Assembly: GCA_963811705.1 (NCBI GenBank)
Contig: CAWESL010000017.1
Coordinates: forward strand, 1 to 64,000
Source: DATJPR01 sp963811705
GTDB lineage: Bacteria > Bacteroidota > Ignavibacteria > UBA10030 > UBA6906
Length of the DNA: 64,000 nucleotides
Direction: 5' to 3'
The first letter of the stretch is position 1, and each line of letters opens with the position of its first letter. Position numbers and translations under genes: made by a program. Shown here piece after piece: positions 50,329 to 59,470 of the stretch. The notes beneath the pieces are model-generated. The model was not told the origin of the DNA. It saw only the letters and a list, made by a program, of their open reading frames with translations, and did not search any database.

Positions 50329-52245
50329 ATGGCGGACAGCAAACCATCCCCGTCGCAAACCCTTCACGGTGAAGTATACTATCCGAGTCCTGAAATCATC
50401 AGTCAAGCGAATGTCCCCGACCCCTTTTCAGTGATGAAGGATGCGGCAAACGACCTCGAAGGGTATTGGGCCAGGCGGGCGGAGGAACTCGAATGGTACA
50501 AAAAATGGGATACCGTCATCGATGAGTCGAACAAGCCTTTCTTCAAATGGTTTGTCGGCGGGAAAACGAACGTGGTGTTAAATGCTCTCGACCGCCATGT
50601 GAAGACCTGGCGAAGGAACAAGCTCGCTTTGATCTGGGAAGGCGAGCGGGGCGCACTGCGCACGTTCTCGTATCATGCGCTCAATCGGGAAGTCTGCAAG
50701 TTTGCCAACGTACTGAAGAGCATGGGCGTGTCGAAAGGCGATCGGGTGACGATCTACATGCCGAGGATTCCCGAGACGGTCATTGCCATGCTCGCGACAG
50801 TGAAAATCGGCGCGATCCATTCGGTTGTCTATGGCGGATTCTCCGTCGAAGCGCTCCACAGCAGAATCGAAGACAGCGAATCCCGCGTGATTGTGACCGC
50901 TGATGGCGGTTATATGAACGGGAAGATCGTTGACCTGAAGAACACGGTCGACGAGGCGCTTCAACGGAGCGCGGCGCCCGAAAACGTCGTCGTGGTAAAG
51001 CATCTCGGCAAGGAAGTCAACATGGAAGCGGGCAGGGACTACTGGTATCATGAACTCATGACTCTGCCTCTGACACGCAATTCGATGAAATGCGAGACGG
51101 AGGTGATGGACGCGGAAGATCCGCTCTTCATCCTCTATACCTCCGGTACGACGGGCCGACCGAAGGCGATTCTTCACACTCACGGCGGATATCAGGTGGG
51201 GGTGTACGCGACGTTTAAGGATGTCTTCGACATCAAGGAAGAGGACCGCTGGTGGTGTACTGCTGATCCGGGGTGGATCACGGGTCATTCGTACATCGTT
51301 TATGCCCCGCTCATCGCCGGGGCGACATCGATCATGTACGAGGGTGCCCCGACTTACCCGTTCCCGGACCGATGGTGGACGATCGTTGAAAAGTACGGCG
51401 TGACCATCCTGTATTCCACCCCGACCGCGATCCGGGGACTGATGCGGTTCGGTGCGTCCTGGCCGAACCGGCACGACCTTTCGTCGCTCCGCCTTCTCGG
51501 GTCCGTCGGGGAACCCATCAACCCGGAGGCGTGGCGTTGGTATCACAAGAACATCGGAAAAGAGAAGTGCCCGATCATGGACACATGGTGGCAAACGGAA
51601 ACGGGGATGTTCATGATCGCTCCGACGCCTGCCCAGCCGCTGAAACCGGGATCGGGGGGGCGGCCGTACTTCGGGGTCGAAGCGGATGTCGTGGACGAAG
51701 ATGGGAAACCGGTCAAACCCGGCGACGAGGGATTTCTTGTACTGAAAAAACCGTGGCCGGCGATGTTGCGGACGATCTACAAGGACCCCGATCGATACGT
51801 CAAAACCTACTGGGACAAATACAAAGGGATGTATCTTGCCGGTGATTCGGCGCGCAAGGATGAGGACGGTTACTTTTGGGTCATCGGTCGGGTCGACGAT
51901 GTGATCAAGGTCAGCGGATACCGCCTGGGGACAGCCGAGCTCGAATCAGCGCTCGTGAGCCATCCGGCGGTCGCTGAAGCGGCCGTCATCGGACTGCCGC
52001 ATGAGATCAAGGGAGTTGCCATTCATGCGTACGTGATTCTTCGGGCAGGCCACGAAGCGAGTGAGGGACTGGTGGAAGAGTTAAAGCACCATATCGCGCA
52101 CGAGGTCGGACCGATTGCGAAGCCCGAGAAGATCGAGTTTGTTCCGTCGCTCCCGAAAACGCGAAGTGGGAAGATCATGCGCCGCGTCCTGAAGGCGCGG
52201 GCGCTGGGGATGAACGAAGGGGATCTCAGTACGCTGGAGGAATGA
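50329..52245 (+). CDS. acs: Acetyl-CoA synthetase (AMP-forming)
   Basis: A 638-residue ANL-family enzyme that activates acetate, or a closely related acid, to the CoA thioester. Motifs in order: N-terminal domain EGYWARRAEELEWYKKWDTVIDES, the P-loop-like LFILYTSGTTGRPKAILHTHGGYQVG, WWCTADPGWITGHSYIVYAPLIAG, LGSVGEPINPEAWRWY, PIMDTWWQTETGMFMI, GRVDDVIKVSGYRLGTAELESALVSHPAVAEAAVIG, and the C-terminal PKTRSGKIMRRVLKA with the catalytic Lys. The Trp in IMDTWWQTETG is usual for acetate and propionate enzymes. Runs convergently into the next gene with a 3-bp gap. Confidence 0.93.
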   Translation: MADSKPSPSQTLHGEVYYPSPEIISQANVPDPFSVMKDAANDLEGYWARRAEELEWYKKWDTVIDESNKPFFKWFVGGKTNVVLNALDRHVKTWRRNKLALIWEGERGALRTFSYHALNREVCKFANVLKSMGVSKGDRVTIYMPRIPETVIAMLATVKIGAIHSVVYGGFSVEALHSRIEDSESRVIVTADGGYMNGKIVDLKNTVDEALQRSAAPENVVVVKHLGKEVNMEAGRDYWYHELMTLPLTRNSMKCETEVMDAEDPLFILYTSGTTGRPKAILHTHGGYQVGVYATFKDVFDIKEEDRWWCTADPGWITGHSYIVYAPLIAGATSIMYEGAPTYPFPDRWWTIVEKYGVTILYSTPTAIRGLMRFGASWPNRHDLSSLRLLGSVGEPINPEAWRWYHKNIGKEKCPIMDTWWQTETGMFMIAPTPAQPLKPGSGGRPYFGVEADVVDEDGKPVKPGDEGFLVLKKPWPAMLRTIYKDPDRYVKTYWDKYKGMYLAGDSARKDEDGYFWVIGRVDDVIKVSGYRLGTAELESALVSHPAVAEAAVIGLPHEIKGVAIHAYVILRAGHEASEGLVEELKHHIAHEVGPIAKPEKIEFVPSLPKTRSGKIMRRVLKARALGMNEGDLSTLEE

Positions 52246-52248
52246 GCC

Positions 52249-55224
52249 TTAGGCCGGTTTGAAGAGGATCCCCTTGTTCTTTTGCCCGTTGATTTTTGCC
52301 ACGATGGTTTTATCGAATTGCAGGTGGCGGGTGAATTTCAGTTGTTCGGCCGATCGCTGCAGACCCAGCCACTCCCAGTCGATGAAGCCGATCCGCTCGT
52401 CTTCGTTGACGGTGAAATACCCGACCTGGAACGACGTGATGTTCTGAAAGAAATGCGACCCCTGCGAGGGGGTCACATGGAAATCCTTGAACCCCGATTC
52501 GACGATCACTGCCGCCCCGGCGATCTGATCCCAGGTCACCGGGATTCCCAGCCACGGATCAAGACTACCCCAACGACCCACGCCGATCAGCACGTACGGT
52601 CTGCGGGCCGAAAGCAATTTCGTGTTTAACCGGCTCACCTCTGCCGCGACAGCATGGCTCTTTGACCTGTCGAACGATTGCATGTCCACGACCACCGCGT
52701 CGTGGATCCCTCCGATCACACCGTTCCCGAGGACTTGAGTGCTCTGGCAGATGACAGCCGAGCGCTGGATGTTGTCCAGCTCCAGCTCTTCGAACTCCGT
52801 GCTGAAAACCAGCGGTCGCAGCTGCAGCAATGCGAACTCTTTCGGCTGATCCGGCGGCACGTTCATGTTCACCGCCCATTCGATCTCGACCGCCGTTCCC
52901 ATCCCGGACGATCCGACGTTGAGCATGAGGTCCAGAATCTCCGGGAGCGGAAAGACGTTGTGCTTGAGGATCGGGGCGAAGGTGACGACGCGTTTCCCGG
53001 GTCGGGAAATCCCGTCGTACACCATGTCGTTTTCCGGGGAGTATGTCGAGGCGACGGTCGCGAGCGATTGATCGCGTTCGGCATCGTCGATCGGGAATCG
53101 TTGGAGGAGATTTTCCGGATTGATGTCCGGATGATGTTCAAGACTTCCCGCCATGTTGAGCGCGTAGAAATCTGTTTGCGTTGACCGCATGGTCTCGCGC
53201 GCTGTCGAGAACTGGAGAAGATGCTTCGGATAGCGCGGGCAGAAGCGGACTGCGTTACCGCCGTCCACCACCGTTTTCCCGAGACCAAGAGCGGCCAGGA
53301 CGATCCCATCCGTTCCTTTTTGCGGCGGGACAGGGTAGAAGTTATGTGACTTTGCCACGCCGGAAAAATCCGGGTAGTACCTTCCGTTGCGGGGCGCCCC
53401 GACCATGCGCTGGATGATCACGGCCATCTTCTCCTCTTCGAGACGGTAGGAGGTGGCTTTCATGTAGTCGCGGGCGGAGCGGGAATAGGTGGAAGCGTAA
53501 ACGAGTTTGATGCAGCGCAGGAGCTGGAGCAGGCGTTCGTCCGGGTTCGGGTCGTTGTTCGCGATCATATAGGTTTCGTACACGCCTGCAAACGGCTGGT
53601 ACTGCGAGTCCTCCAGCAGGCTCGACGATCGCACGGCGAGGGGCTCCCGGATCAGATCCAGGAATTCCGAGAGACGGTGGAGGACATCGATCGGGAACTG
53701 TGCTGCGTCCAGAAAACGCCGAATCAGTTCGTCGTCGTCCGGAGGATTGAACGCGAACGCTTCAAGCCCGTTGTCTTGAAGAAACCTGTCGAACACGTCG
53801 GTGGCAAGAACGACGGCGGACGGCACGAAGATTTCGACGCCCGGAAATTTCTCCCGGAGGTCGTAGGCGCTGATGAGCTGGTTGGTGAATCCGAGGCCGC
53901 GGGCTTTTCCTCCGAGGGATCCGCTGCCAATGCGCGCAAAACTGTTGGCGGGATCGAACATGGATCGGCTGAATTCGGAGATCACGCCGCGCTGCTGCAA
54001 TTCCTGATAGCCGCGGAGGGAGTTGATCAGGACATCCCGCAGGTCGGCGACGGACCGGAACTCGCTGACCCGCCGGGGGCGGAGGCTGTGAGCCAGCGAG
54101 AATTCGGTGCGGGCCTTCAGCCAGTTGGAAAAATGGTTGTTGCCGGCGTGGTACAGGACGGACTCGTCGGGAACGATTTCGAGCTGCCGTTCAAGTTCTT
54201 TCAGGTTTGTCGCTCGCCCGACTTCCCGCCCGTCCGGCGTCCGGAATATGAAATCGCCGAAGCCAAGGTTGTTCAGGATGAATTCCCGCACTTCGTGCAG
54301 CAATCGGGGCGAGCCCTTCTGCACGAAGGAAATCCCCAGCTCTTTCGCGCGTTGGGCGAACTCGGTGTTGCTGGACTGCAACAGGATCGGAATGTCGGCG
54401 TGGAGCGCACGGATGGCATTCGCGAAATTGATCCCTCCTTCAGGGTCCTTGATCCCCAATCGCATAAAGTTGATGTCGGAGATCACTCCGAGAACCGTCT
54501 CCTGATACTTCTCGAAGTAGTTCCAGGCCTGCTCGTAGTTGGTACACAACAGAATCTTCGGCCGTGCCCGCAATCGCAGGAGCTTGTGCGTGAGATTGAC
54601 CCCTTCCAGGACCAGACGTTGCGACTGATTCAGGATCTCCGTGTAGATGATCGGCAGATATGAAGAATAGAATTTGACGTTGTCTTCGACGAGGATGATC
54701 GATTGGACCCCGACGGTCTTCGTATCAAATTCGACGTTCAGCTTGTCTTCGACGCTTTTGATGATGGCGATGAGGAGCCGGAAATCACCCTGCCAGATGA
54801 AGATCTGTTCGAAGATCGACGTGTCGAAATTGGCGACGATGTCCTTCTTCTCCCGGTTGTCGTAGGCCAGGAGGATGATGGGCATATTGAATCCCGCTTC
54901 GCGAACCATCTGGGCGAACCGGATCACGTGCATGTCTTCGATATGGAGCGTCGTGATAATCAGGTCAAAGGCGCTGTCGGAGGCGAGTTCGAGGGCTTCT
55001 TCGCCCGTGGTCACGTGGGTGATCTCGGGAGGATAGCTCAGATTCAGGTTGTGCGATTCCTGACGGATGAGGTCGTAGAGGCGCCCGTCTTCTTCAAACA
55101 GGTAGTTGTCGTAGAGACTCGAGACCAGGAGGATATCCCTGATCTTGTGGGGCATCAGCTTTTGGAAGCTCTGGATGCGTGTGGTGTGATACGTCAGAAT
55201 ATCGCGGGGATCAATGGAGCGCAT
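52249..55224 (-). CDS. Receiver-like domain fused to a PEP-synthase-type ATP-binding domain
   Basis: A 991-residue protein. The N-terminal about 190 residues look like a response-regulator receiver fold (KIRDILLVSSLYDNYLFEEDGRLYDLI, FDLIITTLHIEDMHVIRFAQMVREAGFNMPIILLAYDNREK), followed by a second receiver-like segment (ILLCTNYEQAWNYFEKYQETVLGVISDINFMRLG...IPILLQSSNTEFAQRAKELGISFVQKGSP). The last 550 residues are a PEP/pyruvate dikinase N-terminal ATP-binding domain (GSGSLGGKARGLGFTNQLIS, LAVRSSSLLEDSQYQPFAGVYETYMI, GLGKTVVDGG). The phosphohistidine swivel domain and the PEP-binding barrel are absent, so it cannot be a complete PEP synthase. The ATG at 55224 is used; MPHK at 55155 is an alternative. 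Confidence 0.82.
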   Translation of the reverse strand: MRSIDPRDILTYHTTRIQSFQKLMPHKIRDILLVSSLYDNYLFEEDGRLYDLIRQESHNLNLSYPPEITHVTTGEEALELASDSAFDLIITTLHIEDMHVIRFAQMVREAGFNMPIILLAYDNREKKDIVANFDTSIFEQIFIWQGDFRLLIAIIKSVEDKLNVEFDTKTVGVQSIILVEDNVKFYSSYLPIIYTEILNQSQRLVLEGVNLTHKLLRLRARPKILLCTNYEQAWNYFEKYQETVLGVISDINFMRLGIKDPEGGINFANAIRALHADIPILLQSSNTEFAQRAKELGISFVQKGSPRLLHEVREFILNNLGFGDFIFRTPDGREVGRATNLKELERQLEIVPDESVLYHAGNNHFSNWLKARTEFSLAHSLRPRRVSEFRSVADLRDVLINSLRGYQELQQRGVISEFSRSMFDPANSFARIGSGSLGGKARGLGFTNQLISAYDLREKFPGVEIFVPSAVVLATDVFDRFLQDNGLEAFAFNPPDDDELIRRFLDAAQFPIDVLHRLSEFLDLIREPLAVRSSSLLEDSQYQPFAGVYETYMIANNDPNPDERLLQLLRCIKLVYASTYSRSARDYMKATSYRLEEEKMAVIIQRMVGAPRNGRYYPDFSGVAKSHNFYPVPPQKGTDGIVLAALGLGKTVVDGGNAVRFCPRYPKHLLQFSTARETMRSTQTDFYALNMAGSLEHHPDINPENLLQRFPIDDAERDQSLATVASTYSPENDMVYDGISRPGKRVVTFAPILKHNVFPLPEILDLMLNVGSSGMGTAVEIEWAVNMNVPPDQPKEFALLQLRPLVFSTEFEELELDNIQRSAVICQSTQVLGNGVIGGIHDAVVVDMQSFDRSKSHAVAAEVSRLNTKLLSARRPYVLIGVGRWGSLDPWLGIPVTWDQIAGAAVIVESGFKDFHVTPSQGSHFFQNITSFQVGYFTVNEDERIGFIDWEWLGLQRSAEQLKFTRHLQFDKTIVAKINGQKNKGILFKPA

Positions 55225-55300
55225 GGCAGGATTCCGTTGGTTCTTTGGAACATACGAATCCCGCTGTCAAGGGTCAATTATTCCGGGAGGGGAGAAATGA

Positions 55301-55334
55301 CGACGGCCGCCACCCGAAACGGTGACGGCCGTCG
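55301..55334 (-). terminator. Candidate terminator hairpin after gdhA
   Basis: CGACGGCCGCCACC at 55301-55314 pairs with GGTGACGGCCGTCG at 55321-55334 around a 6-nt loop with one internal mismatch. It lies just past the gdhA stop on the minus strand. A clear T-run is missing, so termination strength is unsure. Confidence 0.45.
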
Positions 55335-55356
55335 ATTCGCGCTTCAGGCACGGCGA

Positions 55357-56697
55357 TCAGACGAGGCCCTGATCGAGCATGGCGTTGGCGACCTTCAGGA
55401 ACCCGCCGATGTTGGCCCCATTGACATAGTTGCCCGGGGTTCCGTATTTCTCAGCCGTTTCGATGCAGGTCTGATGGATGTTCTTCATGATCTGGTGCAG
55501 ACGCTGGTCGACTTCCTCCTTCGGCCAGGGAAGCCGCATGCTGTTTTGACTCATTTCGAGTCCGGACGTCGCGACACCTCCCGCGTTCGATGCTTTTCCC
55601 GGCGAGTAGAGGACGTGGGCATCGAGGAGGATCTTGACGCCGTCGAGAGTCGTCGGCATGTTGGCCCCTTCGCAGACGCAAACGCACCCGTTCTTCAGGA
55701 GCTCGCGGGCATCGTTGGCATCAAGCTCATTTTGCGTGGCGCACGGAAGCGCCACGTCGGCCTTGATTCCCCATGCGCGCGCACCGGGGTAGAATTTCAC
55801 TTTGAACTTGTCGGCGAAATCCTGGACCCGATCTCGTGCGCTGGCGCGCATCTCAAGCATGTAGTCGATCTTCTCAGCATTCAACCCGGAGGGATCGTGG
55901 ATGAACCCATCGGGGCCGGAAAGGGTGACCACTTTTCCGCCGAGCTCGGTGGCCTTCATCGCGGCACCCCACGCCACATTCCCGAACCCGGAGACCGCAA
56001 CGGTCTTCCCATCGAACGACATCCCTTTCGTCTTGAGCATCTCCTGGGCAAAGTAGACGACGCCGAAGCCGGTCGCTTCGGGCCGGATGAGCGAGCCGCC
56101 CCAGTTCAGGCCTTTGCCGGTCAGGACGCCCGAGAACTCTTTCGTCAACCGCTTGTATTGCCCGAAGAGGAAACCGATTTCGCGGGCACCGACGCCGATG
56201 TCGCCTGCCGGGACGTCGATGTCCGGCCCCACGTGCCGGTATAACTCGGTCATGAAGCTCTGGCAAAACCGCATGACCTCCATATCGCTTTTGCCTTTCG
56301 GGTCGAAGTCGGAACCGCCTTTGCCGCCACCCATCGGAAGCGAAGTGAGGCTGTTCTTGAAGACTTGTTCGAACGCGAGGAACTTCAGGATGCCGAGGGT
56401 GACCGACGGATGGAATCGCAGGCCCCCTTTGTAGGGTCCGATCATATTGTTCATCTGGATCCGGAACCCGCGGTTGATGTGAAATTCGCCCTGATCGTCA
56501 ATCCACGGCACGCGGAACATGATCACGCGATCCGGTTCTACCATGCGTTCCAGGATCTTTGCTGTCCGATATTCGGGGTGCCTCTGGAGAACGATATCAA
56601 GCGACTCGGCAACTTCCTGCACCGCCTGGTGGAATTCCGGCTCGGCAGGGTTCTTTGCCTTCACATATGCCAAAACGCTGTTGACATACTCCGACAT
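55357..56697 (-). CDS. gdhA: NADP-type glutamate dehydrogenase
   Basis: A 446-residue hexameric-type glutamate dehydrogenase: GPYKGGLRFHPSVTLGILKFLAFEQVFKNSLTSLPMGGGKGGSDFDPKGKSDMEVMRFCQSFMTELYRHVGPDIDVPAGDIGVGAREIGFLFGQYKRL holds the substrate Lys residues and catalytic Asp. GKTVAVSGFGNVAWGAAMKATELGGKVVTLSGPDG is the dinucleotide fold, and NAGGVATSGLEMSQNSMRL is a family signature. It interconverts 2-oxoglutarate plus ammonia and glutamate; the Ser in the AVSGFGNV loop and its length suit the NADPH-linked group. The long 614-bp gap upstream may hold its promoter. Confidence 0.95.
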   Translation of the reverse strand: MSEYVNSVLAYVKAKNPAEPEFHQAVQEVAESLDIVLQRHPEYRTAKILERMVEPDRVIMFRVPWIDDQGEFHINRGFRIQMNNMIGPYKGGLRFHPSVTLGILKFLAFEQVFKNSLTSLPMGGGKGGSDFDPKGKSDMEVMRFCQSFMTELYRHVGPDIDVPAGDIGVGAREIGFLFGQYKRLTKEFSGVLTGKGLNWGGSLIRPEATGFGVVYFAQEMLKTKGMSFDGKTVAVSGFGNVAWGAAMKATELGGKVVTLSGPDGFIHDPSGLNAEKIDYMLEMRASARDRVQDFADKFKVKFYPGARAWGIKADVALPCATQNELDANDARELLKNGCVCVCEGANMPTTLDGVKILLDAHVLYSPGKASNAGGVATSGLEMSQNSMRLPWPKEEVDQRLHQIMKNIHQTCIETAEKYGTPGNYVNGANIGGFLKVANAMLDQGLV

Positions 56698-57213
56698 ATG
56701 AAACCTCTCTGTTGTCAGATAATGACTCGGTCTTCTCCGCGATGCTCTCGCGGGGATTCGACCTGGACATCATGTTTTCGGAGGCAGTAATAGCATTCAA
56801 CGTGCCAAAGGAACTGAGAAACCCGGTGGAGCTCGGCGGGCCGAACTGGGCTTTAAATGATTTAAAGTTGGTTTCAAATTTCTCCCACCACAGATTTCTC
56901 CCGCATCACGGTTTTGAAGCAGAGATGTTTCCAAAATTGAGGAAATCATAATCCATTTATCGGAAAACAGGCAGCGACTCACGATTCCAAGTCTGTCACC
57001 ATCACTGTAGCAAAGTGCAACCATTGGTGCTGCACTCTTCATCAGTATTGTAAGATTGGACAGTATAAAGACTTATGAAGGTATTTGTCTAACATACCGA
57101 AATTCTCTGTTGCAATTATCAACATAAAACGAAAAATGCTGATTTCAACAGATTCCAAGAAATTTGGATCAATCATTGCAAGTGTATTCGCTGAAACGGA
57201 TTAGATCCACTCC

Positions 57214-57234
57214 GAGAATGGTTGCACGATTCTC
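57214..57234 (+). promoter_or_regulatory. Inverted repeat, possible activator site
   Basis: GAGAAT at 57214-57219 and ATTCTC at 57229-57234 form an inverted repeat with a 9-bp spacer, ending 7 bp before the -24 element. It is close for a typical enhancer, so the role is open. Confidence 0.3.
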
Positions 57235-57240
57235 CTTCTT

Positions 57241-57256
57241 TGGCAGGGATATTGGA
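57241..57256 (+). promoter_or_regulatory. Near-consensus sigma-54 (-24/-12) promoter element
   Basis: TGGCAGGGATATTGGA matches the TGGCACG-N4-TTGCW layout with two changes (C to G at position 6 and at the -12 C). It lies 56 bp before the first gene of a locus that ends with a sigma-54 activator gene. The -12 mismatch is the weak point. Confidence 0.45.
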
Positions 57257-57311
57257 AGATATCACAACAGATTGCAGATCAGTCAGCACCTACCAAGAAG
57301 GGAAGCAAACC

Positions 57312-57944
57312 ATGTCTGCCATACTCGCAATACTTACGGCGGCAATCCTGATCGTGATCGGTGTCCTTCGCGCGAAAGAGTCCCGAAAGAAGACAGTTCC
57401 CGTCATCGTCAGGCGATACCATCATCGCGGGCATTCGTGGATGCGTGAAACCGAAGACGGCGAAGTAATCGTCGGCATTGATGATTTCGCGCAGTCGCTT
57501 ATCGGGTCGGTCGATGAAGTGCGCTTGCCACGACTTCTCCGTCGTGTCAGGCAGGGAGGCATCGCCTTTGAGGTTCGCCATGGAAAGCGCATCGTGCCGA
57601 TCATGAGCCCCGTGGAAGGGAGGATCGTCGCGAAAAACGAAATGCTGAAATCGAACCCCTCGCTCCTGAACACCTCACCGTACGGCGACGGATGGCTTGT
57701 GCGGATCAAACCACGCCAGCTCCAGCGGCAGGTCGGCAACCTGTTCAGCGGAAAGGCATCCCAGCAGTGGCTGGATGCAGCGCGCGCCCGTCTGCACCAG
57801 GTCTTCGCCGGCACGCCGGCCTTGATGTATCAGGACGGCGGGGAATTGATCCGGAATCTTTCGGACAAGTGTTCGGACCCCGAGTGGAATGCGCTTGTGA
57901 ATGAGTTCTTTGTGTGTGATACCAAATCCGATGCCCAACGATAA
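57312..57944 (+). CDS. Membrane-anchored GcvH-like lipoyl-domain protein, lysine retained
   Basis: A 210-residue protein. One N-terminal helix (MSAILAILTAAILIVIGVLRAKESRKK) has positive charges after it, which puts the rest in the cytoplasm. The next part aligns with GcvH: GEVIVGIDDFAQSLIGSVDEVRLPRLLRRVRQG, then FEVRHGKRIVPIMSPVEGRIVAKNEMLKSNPSLLNTSPYGDGWLVRIKP. Lys 92 falls exactly where the lipoyl Lys of GcvH sits (seven residues before SPV). A C-terminal helical extension follows (QQWLDAARARLHQVFAGTPALMYQDGGELIRNL). The ATG at 57312 has AAGGGAAG before it. It is too different from GcvH to be a glycine-cleavage carrier; a redox carrier for the NrfD-type complex next door is inference. Confidence 0.82.
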   Translation: MSAILAILTAAILIVIGVLRAKESRKKTVPVIVRRYHHRGHSWMRETEDGEVIVGIDDFAQSLIGSVDEVRLPRLLRRVRQGGIAFEVRHGKRIVPIMSPVEGRIVAKNEMLKSNPSLLNTSPYGDGWLVRIKPRQLQRQVGNLFSGKASQQWLDAARARLHQVFAGTPALMYQDGGELIRNLSDKCSDPEWNALVNEFFVCDTKSDAQR

Positions 57945-57956
57945 CGGAGAACGCTC

Positions 57957-58643
57957 ATGACTGTCTTACTCGTCCTCTTTACGCTCGTCGTGTTCCTCAC
58001 GGCAGACCATTTTGTGCAACGCGCGAGAGCGCACAAGGTTCTGGAGGCGGTTCGCAGCCGGGTCGCCTCGATGGCCGAATCACTGAAACAGATTCCCGCA
58101 GGAGTGGAGTTGGCGATCAATCACACCTGGATGAAGAAGGAACACGGATCAATCGTGACCATCGGATTTGACGAATTCATCGCCCGGTTCTTCGGGAGAG
58201 TGGACCGGATCGTCCTCCCGGTCCTCGGAGAGATGGCGGAGAATCTCTTCCTGACCGACGGCGAACGGACGCTTCCGCTTCTCTGCCCCGTGCGCGGCCG
58301 CGTCGTCGCGGTGAACCCCCAGGTGTTGCGGGATCCTTCGCTGGCCTATGCCGATCCCTATGGCAATGGATGGCTGGTCCAGATTGAGGTGCCGTCACAC
58401 CAGAATTTCCACGCCCCGATCGTGCAGTCGGCCACCGCTTGGTTGCGGGAGCAGATTTCCTCCGCACGCGAGTTTTTGGTCGGCCATGCGGGAGCGCAGA
58501 ACTACGCGCTCATGCAGGATGGCGGCGCCATTGTCGACGGTGTCCTGAAGATGTATGACAACGCCGTCTGGGCAGAATTCGGGCGGACGTTCCTTGCATT
58601 GCCGGCCGAGCCAGCGCCGGCGAAAGAAGCATCCGGCATGTAA
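57957..58643 (+). CDS. Membrane-anchored GcvH-like protein, lipoyl lysine lost
   Basis: A 228-residue paralogue of the preceding protein: N-terminal helix VLLVLFTLVVFLTADHF, then HTWMKKEHGSIVTIGFDEFIARFFGRVDRIVLPVLGEMAENLFLTDGERTLPLLCPVRGRVVAVNPQVLRDPSLAYADPYGNGWLVQIEV, plus the same C-terminal ALMQDGGAIVDGVLKMYD motif. At the position of the lipoyl Lys there is Glu (DGERTLPLLCPV), so it should not be lipoylated. A Cys appears where GcvH has Ser in SPV. It probably forms a heteromeric partner of the first protein. It begins 12 bp after the first gene. Confidence 0.8.
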   Translation: MTVLLVLFTLVVFLTADHFVQRARAHKVLEAVRSRVASMAESLKQIPAGVELAINHTWMKKEHGSIVTIGFDEFIARFFGRVDRIVLPVLGEMAENLFLTDGERTLPLLCPVRGRVVAVNPQVLRDPSLAYADPYGNGWLVQIEVPSHQNFHAPIVQSATAWLREQISSAREFLVGHAGAQNYALMQDGGAIVDGVLKMYDNAVWAEFGRTFLALPAEPAPAKEASGM

Positions 58644-58681
58644 CGCATCCTCCTCTTAATGGAAGCAAGGAGATTCATTCC

Positions 58682-59458
58682 ATGGTGAAGTCAAAAGGAT
58701 TACTCATCGACGTAACGAAGTGCATCGGGTGCCGCCAGTGCGCGGCCGCCTGTGCCGAGCAGAACCATCTGCCGGCGGAGGATGCGCAGGAACTTTCGGC
58801 AACACACTATACCGTTGTGCAGGGAATCAACAACGATCAGGCGTATGTCCGCCGGCTCTGCATGCATTGCGTGACGCCGACGTGCGTCTCCGCATGCCTC
58901 GTCGGAGCGTTTTCCAAGGCCGAAACGGGCGCCGTCCTCTACGATGAATCCAAATGCATCGGCTGCCGGTATTGCATGCAGGCTTGCCCGTTTGAAGTCC
59001 CGCGCTATGAATGGGGGAGTCTTGCACCCAAAATCCGGAAGTGCGTCATGTGCTACGACAGGGTCGCCGCGGGCGGACAGACGGCTTGCGCGGAGGCGTG
59101 CCCCACGGGTGCAACGGCGTTCGGCGACCGGGACGACCTGATCAAGGAAGCCCGGAAGCGCATCGACGAAAACCCCGGGCAGTATATCGATCATATCTAC
59201 GGCCTCACGGAGGTGGGTGGAACATCGGTGATGTACCTCTCGAACATCCCCTTCGACCAGCTCGGCCTCCCGATGAACATCCCGAACGAGCCGATCCCGG
59301 AATTATCCTGGCGCGTCCTGTCACAGATCCCGAAATACACGGTCGCAGCAAGTGTCGTCCTCTTCGGCGTCCGATGGATAACCGCGCGGCGTTCGGAAGT
59401 CGCACGGTTCGAAGAAGAGGAACGGAAAAGAAAACTCGAACAGAACGCATCCCGGTGA
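58682..59458 (+). CDS. Four-cluster ferredoxin-type Fe-S protein (HybA/NrfC-like) with C-terminal anchor
   Basis: A 258-residue electron-transfer protein with four Cys groups for [4Fe-4S] clusters: CIGCRQCAAAC near residue 15, CMHCVTPTCVSAC, CIGCRYCMQACPFEVPRYEWG and CVMCYDRVAAGGQTACAEACPTG. There is no Tat or Sec signal (MVKSKGLLIDVTKCIGCRQC), which suggests it faces the cytoplasm, unlike most HybA/NrfC proteins. One C-terminal membrane helix (YTVAASVVLFGVRWITARR) anchors it. It is followed by the NrfD-type subunit, the usual Fe-S/NrfD pair that passes electrons between a catalytic partner and the quinone pool. Confidence 0.9.
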   Translation: MVKSKGLLIDVTKCIGCRQCAAACAEQNHLPAEDAQELSATHYTVVQGINNDQAYVRRLCMHCVTPTCVSACLVGAFSKAETGAVLYDESKCIGCRYCMQACPFEVPRYEWGSLAPKIRKCVMCYDRVAAGGQTACAEACPTGATAFGDRDDLIKEARKRIDENPGQYIDHIYGLTEVGGTSVMYLSNIPFDQLGLPMNIPNEPIPELSWRVLSQIPKYTVAASVVLFGVRWITARRSEVARFEEEERKRKLEQNASR

Positions 59459-59470
59459 AAGGCGCATGCA

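Larger units (their letters stand above)
56698..57311. other. 614-bp intergenic region between divergent gdhA and the redox locus
   Basis: No credible gene is visible. It is more AT-rich than its surroundings, especially around 56850-57180. It must carry the gdhA promoter on the minus strand. On the plus strand it carries the sigma-54-like element at 57241 and a short inverted repeat just upstream. Confidence 0.6.

Noticed and set aside
54703..56244. 513-residue open frame on the plus strand
   Set aside because: Runs antisense across two unrelated genes (the PEP-synthase-like gene and gdhA), so it is a shadow in GC-rich DNA.
57164..57448. 94-residue open frame before the first GcvH-like gene
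   Set aside because: It overlaps the sigma-54-like element and the start of the GcvH-like gene in another frame, and has no recognisable motif.
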